DNA from: Nitrospira sp. MA-1
GTDB taxonomy: Bacteria; Nitrospirota; Nitrospiria; Nitrospirales; UBA8639
Direction: 5' to 3'
Assembly: GCA_032139905.1 (NCBI GenBank)
Contig: JAQJDB010000006.1
Coordinates: forward strand, 682,001 to 746,000
DNA length: 64,000 bases
The stretch's first letter is position 1. The number at the start of each line of letters is the position of its first letter. This document shows, piece after piece, positions 56,672 to 64,000 of this stretch. The position numbers and the translations under genes are program-made. The notes under the pieces are model-generated. The model was given only the letters and a program-made list of their open reading frames with translations, was not told where the DNA came from and made no database searches.

Positions 56672-57679
56672 ATGGACCAATCTAAAAACTTACGAGTTCT
56701 AGCGGTGACCAATCTCTTTCCTTCTCAGAAATTTCCTGCTTCCGGTACCTTTGTTGAGCAACAGGTCAAAGGACTCAGGCAAGTGGGTATTAATGTTGAA
56801 GTACTCTTTGTAAATCGTGCTGAGGGAGGTATGAAGGAATATATAAATTTGGGGGAAGGGATTCGCACTCGATGTGAAGAGTTTCGTCCTGATATCGTTC
56901 ACTCCATGTATGGGGGAGTCATGGCAAATGTAATGACTCGTGTTGTTCGTGACAGACCTACAGTTGTTTCATTTTGTGGTTCGGATCTACTTGGGGAACT
57001 TTTGTCTGGGTCTGTAAGGAAGATAATTTCTCGTATCGGTGTCAGGGCCTCTTGGAGAGCTGCAAGACGGGCCTCAGGGGTCATAGTCAAATCTAGAAAT
57101 CTTTTGGATTCCTTACCCAAAGATATTAATCGATCTAAGATTAGAATCATTCCTAATGGTATCGATCTGACACGATTTAAACCTCTTGGTCAAAGTGAAA
57201 GCCGAGAGCAACTTGGCTGGAATGATAATTGTTTTCACGTCCTCTTTCCTACTAACCAAGGTGATCCTCGTAAGCGTTTCAACTTGGCGAAAGCTGCTGT
57301 GGAAATTCTTAACAATTCATCCAAAAATTTGGTTGAAATACATCAGCTTCGTGGTGTTCCCCATGAATTGGTTCCCATATGGCTCAATGCCAGTGATGTC
57401 GTCCTTCTTACTTCATTGCATGAGGGATCTCCCAATATTATTAAGGAGGCTCTCGCGTGCGATGTCCCGGTTGTTTCTGTAGATGTAGGTGATGTCAGAG
57501 AGCGTATAAAGGAAATCGACGGGTGCTACATTGCGTTGGCAGATCCTGTGGACTTGGCCGAAAAACTGCAGTTGGTTCAGGCTGGCATGCAGAGAATATC
57601 GGGGCGACTTGGCATGCAAGAACTTTCCCTGGAACAAGTTGCAATTCGTATAGGGAATTTTTACGAAGAACTATTGTAA
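56672..57679 (+). CDS. glycosyltransferase, GT4 family
   Basis: A 335-residue GT-B enzyme, shorter than its neighbours. It opens LRVLAVTNLFPSQKFPASGTFVEQQ, with DIVHSMYGGV mid-domain. The donor half has IPNGIDLTRFKP, FHVLFPTNQGDPRKRFNLA and TSLHEGSPNIIKEALACDVPVVS (E-x7-E). Likely adds a sugar to the same polymer. The broken IS3 fragment lies immediately upstream. Confidence 0.88.
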   Translation: MDQSKNLRVLAVTNLFPSQKFPASGTFVEQQVKGLRQVGINVEVLFVNRAEGGMKEYINLGEGIRTRCEEFRPDIVHSMYGGVMANVMTRVVRDRPTVVSFCGSDLLGELLSGSVRKIISRIGVRASWRAARRASGVIVKSRNLLDSLPKDINRSKIRIIPNGIDLTRFKPLGQSESREQLGWNDNCFHVLFPTNQGDPRKRFNLAKAAVEILNNSSKNLVEIHQLRGVPHELVPIWLNASDVVLLTSLHEGSPNIIKEALACDVPVVSVDVGDVRERIKEIDGCYIALADPVDLAEKLQLVQAGMQRISGRLGMQELSLEQVAIRIGNFYEELL

Positions 57680-58113
57680 TTTTCATGTTTTCATCCTGTG
57701 GTTCGAGCACTACAGGTGCAAGTTTCGGCGATATATCTTTATTTTCTCCTGTCGGGTCCCTTTGTTTGCTCGTCTCCTGGATATCGGACACCGAATTAGG
57801 AATCATATATTTATTCGAAATGAGGTGTTATATGAAAAAAGGCCAGGTTGACATCCTAGCCATTTAAGCAAAAAAGCGTTTGTGTTGGGGGGTATTTGAA
57901 AATAGTGTCTATAGGAAGGTTGAAAATACGTGGATCCTTGAAATGAAATGGTTTCGGGAGATATTCACATTCAACCACAAAGCAGATGTCACGCTGAAGA
58001 AGTGTCCCAAACCGGCGGAGAAAGATCCTGGCGAGCGTGATGCCTGTGTAAGCCTTTCCATAACCTGGAAAGGCGAAAAGTAGAGCTTTTGGCATTCTGC
58101 ACCCAGGAGGTTC
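57680..58113. other. intergenic region
   Basis: About 430 bp between the glycosyltransferase and the IS3 remnant. An 8-bp stem (57695-57702 with 57709-57716, one G-U) lies 16 bp past the stop but has no T-run. Otherwise nothing. Confidence 0.35.
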
Positions 58114-59225
58114 CTGAAAACCAGTCGATTCAGCGAAACGCAAAGTGTCGCGATCTTGAACAAGGCGATGGCGGCATCAAAGTCAAAGACCTCTGTCGGG
58201 AGCATGGGAGCAGTGAGTGGTGCGACCTACTACAACTGAAAAGCGAAGTATGGAGGGCTGGAAGCATCAGATCTCAAGCGCCGCAAGGAAATCGAGAGTG
58301 AACTGGCGAAACTCAAATGCATATCCCGATCTTGCCTTAGAGAATCGGGCTCTCAAGGATCTGCTCAAAAAATGCTCTAACGTCGCCTGAGAAACGGGCG
58401 GCGGTGCAGACCATGAAAGAAGTCCATGGCGGCTCAGTGGTGCGGAGTTGTGCTGCAGTGGGACTGGCTCGGGCGGCGTACGATCGAGCCCCAATCGATA
58501 GGGAGATTCGTGATGCGCCGGTCATTGAAGCGTTCAACGAATGAGTTGAGGCCCATCCTCGCTGGGGTGTGTGGAAATAGATCAAACGTTTGCAGGCCCT
58601 CGGACAGCTCTGGAAGCACATGCGGATTTATCGGGTCTCTCGTCAATTGGGCCTCAATCATCTGCGCCGAACGACACGCCGACTACCCGCTCGGCCTTCT
58701 ATTCCCGTCTTTGTGCCCGAAGGCCCGAACGAGGTGTGGTCGGCCGATTTCATGAGCGATGCCCTCTATCACGGCACCCGCTTTCGCACCTTCAATCTTC
58801 TCGACGACTTCAATCGGGAAGTGTTGGCCATTAAGGTTGATACCTCCCTCAGAGCGGAGCGGATCATTCGAGTCCGGGATCGACTCAAGGCGAATCGGGA
58901 GTTACCGCACATGATCCGAGTCGATCACGGCCAAGAATTTCTCTCGCAGCAGCTTCACGAGTGGGGCAAGAACAACCGAGTGCTGATCTATATCCAGTCG
59001 GGTCGTCCCACCCAGAAGGCCTTTATTGAACGATTTCATCGGACGTATCGCCATGAGGTCTTAGACTTCTATCTCTTCCGCAGTTGGCAACAGGTGCGGG
59101 AGCTGACGGCTCAATGGCTAACGATCTACAACGAGCAGCGCCCTCATGATTCCCTACAGGACAGTACACCTTGCACGTATACACGATCACTGCCCAGAAA
59201 CTCTATTTATAAACTGGCTCCATGA
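58114..59225 (+). pseudogene. decayed IS3-family insertion element (OrfA and OrfB)
   Basis: OrfA traces begin after a consensus aggagg (58105-58110) with CTG in place of ATG: LKTSRFSETQSVAIL, then KVKDLCREHG, ATYYN and EASDLKRRKEIE in changing frames. OrfB follows: CAAVGLARAAYDRAPIDREI, a stop in FNE-stop-VEAHPRWGVWK, then an open frame from 58590. That frame carries an intact DDE triad region: WSADFMSDALYHG, IRVDHGQEFLSQQL and FIERFHRTYRHEVLD. The element is younger or less decayed than the fragment at 55880, and belongs to a different IS3 subgroup by its WSADFMSDAL block. Terminal inverted repeats were not resolved. Confidence 0.88.
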
Positions 59226-59462
59226 CGGGGAAGCTTACACCTTGACCATGTTGAATCGAGCTGGGGCACTGTAGCTGTTGGACCAAGCCGTAAACCGAAG
59301 TGACTAAATGGGAGTTGTAGAAAAATAATGTATTTTTATTCTGTAACATGCTGGGGAGATCTTTTCAATAATCTTTAAAAGGACCGCAGACTCCAGAATT
59401 TTGGACGATTTTGTCGATTTGCCTGGATAACAGAGTCAGGAATGTGAATCCTGGAGGAAAAA

Positions 59463-60766
59463 ATGAAACGATGGAATGAATTTCCAAAAATTTATTTTGT
59501 CTATGCTTTGCTTTTGAGTGGAATTTTTGGCCTTGCAGGAATAAGCGAAGCTAATGCCAAAGAATATTTTGTGGCAGCTAACAATGGAAAAGATGAAAAT
59601 AACGGTACCAAAAAGGCTCCCTTTCTTACGCTCGAGAAGGGAGTGAGAAGTCTTTCCCCTGGGGATATTCTCTATGTCAGAGGAGGAACATATCAAAGAA
59701 ATGAACAATTGTGGAGCCCGCCGAGTGGCACATCCTGGACACACGCCATTATGGTTAAGGCCTATCAGAAAGAAAAAGTAATTATCAAACCGTTGCCCAG
59801 TAAAAATTTCCCTGGCAATTCTGTTTTTTATTTTAAGGATAAAAGTCAATATATCATCATGGAAGGTTTGGTGTTGGACGGGACAAATGGTGCGTTCGGG
59901 TATGTCATGGGAACTGGCAGTCATCATATTCGGATAAGAAATGGCGAAATTAAAAATACCCCAAATAGCGCGATTCAAGGTAGTGGGGCTGACTTTATTG
60001 AGATCATCAATCTTAAGATTCATGACAGTTGGCTAGGGATCGAAGGATATGCCGGGCGCACGAGGTCCTACGGGTTTTACCTGAATGGGAGCTACAATCT
60101 TGTTCAAGATTGCGAGATTTACAACAACCATGGAAATGGCATTCATATTTTTAGTACGAGTTTTACACCTAGCCACAATCGCATTATTAATAATCGCATC
60201 TATAACAATGGTAGAGCTGGGGTTATTGTGACCACAGGAACTAACAACCAAGTCATCAATAATGTAATCTGGGGTAACGAAGTGGGGGTACACGTTGATT
60301 ATCGGGCAACCAACACGGCCATATACCACAATGCCATTTATGGGAGCGAGAAATATGAAATCCGACTTGGAGTCGATAGTGATAAGTCATTTGTGAGAAA
60401 TAACATACTCTTTGGGAAGAGTTCCAAGGCTGCAATTTTGATAGCCAATGGCACTAGCGCATCCAAAATCGAAAATAATCTTATTTTAGAGATTTCAATG
60501 AACCCAAGCTATTAATTAAAACTCGTGGATGGGTCCGCAATTGCTAATGGCAATCTAGGAGGTTCTTAAAGATATAGTTTAAACAAATTAGAAAATTTTT
60601 ATTTCCATATAACCGAGGCTAATTCGGCGATTGGTGCCGGATTAGTACTAGCCAATGTGAAGGCCGATATGGATTGGGTTTCATAAATTCAACTACTGGT
60701 TAAGAATTAGGGGCATATCAATTTAATGAAGGCGTCCTTTCTCTGAAAAATCCAATTTCTCTGTGA
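59463..60766 (+). pseudogene. third secreted beta-helix gene, broken near its 3' end
   Basis: Open for 350 codons from ATG 59463 (ribosome site ggagg), with signal peptide and the same KEYFVAANNGKDENNGT beta-helix opening as the gene at 54379. It stops at TAA 60513, but homology continues in frame: LVDGSAIANGNLGGS, then FYFHITEANSAIGAGLVLANVKADMDW, with further stops at 60567 and 60684. After a frameshift GAYQFNEG ends at TGA 60764-60766. The intact paralogue ends DFDGAIRSFGLPFDIGAYAFG, so about 80 C-terminal residues are lost. A truncated helix might still fold and be secreted. Confidence 0.85.
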
Positions 60767-61629
60767 ATCGGGAATAAATAGCAAAAGGTGAATTGGAGAT
60801 TCTGACACTTTTGGGTATGGATGTATTCTTGCTCGCTTATTTGCCGACTTCGAAATCGAAGCAACTATGCAAAATGACGTGACCGTCTATTTTCAAATTC
60901 TATGACCATAAAGGTCGGTTTAATGCGGAGAAACCGGCAAATGCCCAATATCCTTTCATCTGGAGATCCCAAGGTAAGTAGACAATGTACCTGGTCCAAA
61001 AGAATACCGATGAAATTGTCGGAAATCCGGCACGAACTTCTGGGTGCTTTCAACTTATTAATCACGAGAAGAATTGTTACCCAAGAGGAAACAGATTTTA
61101 TCCAAATTTATGGATCCCCGAAAGAAAATTAAAGACCCTGCTTTGATGTTGATTATCGTTTGAAGCGATTTGGCATGTCCGTGAGGGCAGGGCATCAAGA
61201 GCACGCAATAATACCACTGTCTGGATCAATGCAGAATATAGTGGTTATATGAGAATGCTTTGACTTCTCCAATTCCACTCAGACTGTGGGATAGGTTAAT
61301 TGACTGAATCTCGCAATTGGTACAGGAAGTGGGGAAAAGTTCAGGCGGAGGTACCAGGAAGTATGTCTTAACTCTGTTCTCCTTTTTTTCATGGCTTTCG
61401 CGCCAGAATTCGATTGCAGGGGATCTGCAGGAAACTCCACAACCTGTTTTCCATTAGTCCGTGTGATACAACGGCGTACCTGGGGTTATCGGAATAAAGA
61501 GTTAATACGGCTTAAGATTCTTACAACCTTCTCGTATAAGAAATGAACAAACTTCACCCATAAGAGAATCTGCTTTGAACCTGTTTTCGCATAACAATCT
61601 CATTGTGAAAATCAAGAAGTAGCCATTTT
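60767..61629. other. intergenic region
   Basis: About 860 bp. A 76-codon frame at 60902-61132 and its minus-strand counterpart have no motif. No hairpin or promoter that I can support. Confidence 0.4.
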
Positions 61630-63027
61630 ATGAAAGAAAAATTACTACAAATTTATCATCGTCTTCCTACTCCAGTTCGTTCAGTCGCGGCTAGTCTGCA
61701 TGGATATTATTTACGCTCATGGCGTTACGGTCCGGAAACCGATCAATTGGTTTCTGAAGCCTTAGAACGAGAAAATTGGAGTTCGGAGACTTGGAAGGTA
61801 TTCCGGGAAGAGAGATTAGCTTTTCTGTTACATCGGGCTGCCACACAGGTGCCCTATTATCGCGAATATTGGACGGAGCGTCGCCGTAAGGGGGATCGGG
61901 CTTCGTGGGAATATCTTGAAAGTTGGCCAATTTTGCAAAAAAAGGCTTTAAGGGAGAATGCTTCAGCATTTGTCGCCGATGACTGCAAAATTCAGAATAT
62001 GTATCGTCTCCACACCAGCGGTACATCGGGTACTCCACTTAGCATATGGTGGAGTCTTAAGACTGCACGTGCCTGGCACGCTTTATTTGAAGCGCGTTGG
62101 CGCAATTGGTATGGAGTATCCCGACATGATCGATGGGCAATTTTAGGCGGCCAAGCAGTTGTGCCCCCTAATACATCTAAGCCACCATTTTGGGTATGGA
62201 ATGCTCCAATGAACCAGTTGTATATGTCTGCAAATCACATAAGTTCCAAAGCAGCTCCAGCCTATATGGATGCTCTGCGTAACTATAAAATAACGCATAT
62301 GATAGTCTATCCATCTTCAGCTTCAGTATTAGCCCGGGAAGCTTACGGACAGAAATTACTGACTCAGGGAATTAAAGTGATTATTACAAATGCCGAACCC
62401 CTTCTGCCTTGGCAACGCGATTGTATAGGGCAAGGATTTGGGAGTGTGGTGCGAGAAACTTATGGGATGGCCGAGATTGTAGCTGCGGCATCTGAATGTC
62501 AGGATGGAAAATTGCACTCTTGGCCTGAAGTGGGATGGCTTGAATGCTTGAGTGATGAAATGAACGAGCCCGCGCTATCAGGTTCCTCTGGTCGGCTAAT
62601 TTGCACTGGATTGCTGAACACAGATATGCCTTTAATTCGATATGAGGTTGGTGACCGTATGAGCTCCATTACCGAACATGCATCGTGCAAATGTGGGCGT
62701 ACGCTTCCGATCTTATCCGGCATCGAGGGTAGGACTAATGACATGTTAATTGCGTCGGATGGACGACGAGTCTTTTGGGTCAACCCGGTTTTTTATGGCC
62801 TCCCTGTGCAAGAGGCGCAAATTATCCAAGAAAGTTTGGACCGTATGTGTGTAAAATATGTACCGGCATCCACCTTTACAGTTGAAACTGAGCGTGCCAT
62901 TATCGGACGCCTACAGGAGAGAGTGGGGCAGGTAAAAATAACCATGGAGCAAGTGAGTAATATACCTCGTGGAGCAAATGGAAAATTTCGTGCCGTGGTT
63001 TGTAATCTGCCTAGCGAAAACTTATAG
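61630..63027 (+). CDS. phenylacetate-CoA ligase-like adenylate-forming enzyme (CapK family)
   Basis: A 465-residue member of the PaaK/CapK branch of adenylate-forming enzymes. Motif A3 is LHTSGTSGTPL, A5-like ETYGMAE, A7-like IRYEVGDR, and SCKCGRTLP is the cysteine-rich turn common in PaaK relatives. IPRGANGKFRAV near the end holds the A10 lysine. Relatives occur widely in capsule and EPS loci, where they are thought to activate an acid for attachment to the glycan. The true substrate is unknown. The ribosome site is weak. Confidence 0.85.
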   Translation: MKEKLLQIYHRLPTPVRSVAASLHGYYLRSWRYGPETDQLVSEALERENWSSETWKVFREERLAFLLHRAATQVPYYREYWTERRRKGDRASWEYLESWPILQKKALRENASAFVADDCKIQNMYRLHTSGTSGTPLSIWWSLKTARAWHALFEARWRNWYGVSRHDRWAILGGQAVVPPNTSKPPFWVWNAPMNQLYMSANHISSKAAPAYMDALRNYKITHMIVYPSSASVLAREAYGQKLLTQGIKVIITNAEPLLPWQRDCIGQGFGSVVRETYGMAEIVAAASECQDGKLHSWPEVGWLECLSDEMNEPALSGSSGRLICTGLLNTDMPLIRYEVGDRMSSITEHASCKCGRTLPILSGIEGRTNDMLIASDGRRVFWVNPVFYGLPVQEAQIIQESLDRMCVKYVPASTFTVETERAIIGRLQERVGQVKITMEQVSNIPRGANGKFRAVVCNLPSENL

Positions 63028-63644
63028 TTGCATTGAACAAATGCCAGTTGCATCTTAACAAATTATTTCGGGTACATTCTAAATGGGGAATTTTCAGTCT
63101 GTTAGAGTTAAGTTGAAGATATTCAGATAACGATACACCCCCAAAGTTAAAAGCTAAGAAAGTTCTACTGACAGCCTAAAAAATCCGGTACCATTTTCCG
63201 TTGCTGCCGGGATCAATCGGGAATTTTCTCGGTAAGGGTGACGAATCTCTTTGGATGAAATACGAGCAGCCTGCCAATACTTTCCAATTGGCCTTCAACC
63301 GAGATTGCTCCAGAGAAAGATTCCGTGGATTTTTTTTAATCATACCCCTCAAAAGCAATGTTCGTTCCGTGGACCGCACAGCGAAGATTACTGCCGATCC
63401 GATACTTTATGGGCACAATAAATTATTGGCAAAAAGGGAGTCGGGCTCATATTGAAATCTGATAAAAGTAAAATATTGTGTCTAGGGTGAAGGTTAATGA
63501 AGTTAGCAGACCATACAAAGACTAGAGGACACAGACCCAGGATAGGTTGAACTTTTTGAAAATTGTCACGGGTGTAAACCCGTGGCGGTTATTTTTTTCC
63601 TAACATAAACAAAGTTTCCAGGCGCTTCGTTAAAAAAACATTAT
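63028..63644. other. intergenic region ending in a terminator
   Basis: About 620 bp. The only clear element is the terminator-like hairpin at 63561-63598. An 84-codon frame (63201-63455) has no motif. Confidence 0.4.
63561..63598 (+). terminator. Rho-independent terminator or attenuator
   Basis: AATTGTCACGGGT (63561-63573) pairs with ACCCGTGGCGGTT (63578-63590) across GTAA, a 13-bp stem with three G-U pairs. Seven Ts follow (63592-63598). It lies 47 bp before the next start codon, so it either ends the upstream transcript or sits in the leader of the glycosyltransferase. Confidence 0.75.
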
Positions 63645-64000
63645 ATGCGGCTTGCTGTTTTCACTAGTCAGTTTCCAGGGCGGGTTAATACGTTTTTTGC
63701 CCGGGACATGCGACCCCTTTTGGAGGCTGGTATCGAAATTGATGTGTTTCCAATCTATCCTCTTGATCCATTGCTGTGGAAGTTTGTTCCCGACATTCTT
63801 GGAGAGGAGTTTTTGCCTCGGAACAGGATTCATCACCTTAATCTTCCTTACGACCTTCGATTGACTATTTTCACCTCGTTCCTTAAATTCCGGACGTTTC
63901 TAAATGATACCTTTCGGATTACTGCCTCAGGTCTCAAATTCGGTGTCACCCCCGTATCAAAAAGTGCTTACGTATTTCTGAAAGCACTTGCTTGGGTTCA
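63645..64000 (+). CDS. glycosyltransferase, N-terminal part (runs off the window)
   Basis: An open frame of at least 118 codons to the window edge with no stop. It begins MRLAVFTSQFPGRVNTFFAR and continues LLEAGIEIDVFPIYPLDP. This is the N-terminal acceptor-side start of a GT4-type enzyme (compare IVSQFPSATETFVQ at 39023). The ribosome site is poor; ATG 63645 follows an A-rich stretch. The donor-binding half is outside the window. Confidence 0.75.
   Translation, partial: MRLAVFTSQFPGRVNTFFARDMRPLLEAGIEIDVFPIYPLDPLLWKFVPDILGEEFLPRNRIHHLNLPYDLRLTIFTSFLKFRTFLNDTFRITASGLKFGVTPVSKSAYVFLKALAWV

Noticed and set aside
1-64000. tRNA, rRNA, integrase or attachment sites
   Set aside because: None recognised on either strand, so no claim of a genomic island boundary is made.

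Overview
The window reads as part of a Gram-negative bacterial chromosome with moderate GC. It holds a long cell-surface polysaccharide locus and, to its left, a small group of secreted modular proteins. The gene mix (O-antigen ABC exporter, WaaL/Wzy-type proteins, AsnB-type amidotransferases, CapK-type ligase, parallel beta-helix proteins, FG-GAP proteins, RfaH-like remnant) would fit a Nitrospirota-like lineage. That placement is inference only; no rRNA, tRNA or housekeeping marker is present.

Layout. 0-1 kb: 3' part of an O-antigen ligase/polymerase. 2.2-14.4 kb: secreted proteins. A two-domain FG-GAP protein (2604-4247) and a purple-acid-phosphatase-like protein with FG-GAP repeats (5394-7670) lie on the + strand. 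A TPR protein and a 1423-residue phosphatase/PKD/beta-module protein form a minus-strand pair (14364-9101). 14.4-18.5 kb: a gene graveyard containing a broken RfaH/NusG-like antiterminator and a broken L-2-hydroxyglutarate oxidase. 18.5-24.7 kb: a compact set for a CDP-activated 6-deoxy, probably C-methylated sugar (cytidylyltransferase, 4,6-dehydratase, C-methyltransferase, 3,5-epimerase, DUF4910 protein, SDR). 24.8-48.8 kb: glycosyltransferases, methyltransferases, a membrane-anchored beta-propeller protein, an SGNH hydrolase, Wzm/Wzt exporter, an APH-like kinase, two AsnB homologues, an unknown 559-residue protein and a second ligase/polymerase. 49.5-60.8 kb: three related secreted beta-helix genes, the third broken, interleaved with a methyltransferase, a glycosyltransferase and two decayed IS3-family elements. 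61.6-64 kb: a CapK-like adenylate-forming enzyme and the 5' end of another glycosyltransferase. Everything from 18.5 kb onward that is intact lies on the + strand.

How it fits together. The sugar genes would supply activated monomers, the GT4/GT2 enzymes assemble the glycan, Wzm/Wzt exports it, and the ligase-type proteins attach or polymerise it. Methyltransferases, SGNH hydrolase, amidotransferases and the CapK-like enzyme could decorate it. The beta-helix proteins are candidates for binding or cleaving the exported polymer.

The most striking observation is a pair of inverted, nearly identical 1326-bp arms (5421-6746 and 11999-13324). Each encodes the whole catalytic domain of a phosphatase gene, in exact reading-frame register. 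Homologous inversion between them would swap the FG-GAP tail of one gene with the PKD/beta-module tail of the other, in frame. Beside this are a near-perfect 735-bp tandem duplication and shared modules across four secreted proteins, so the region looks like an actively shuffling surface-protein system. Inversion itself is a prediction; the sequence shows only the structure that would permit it.
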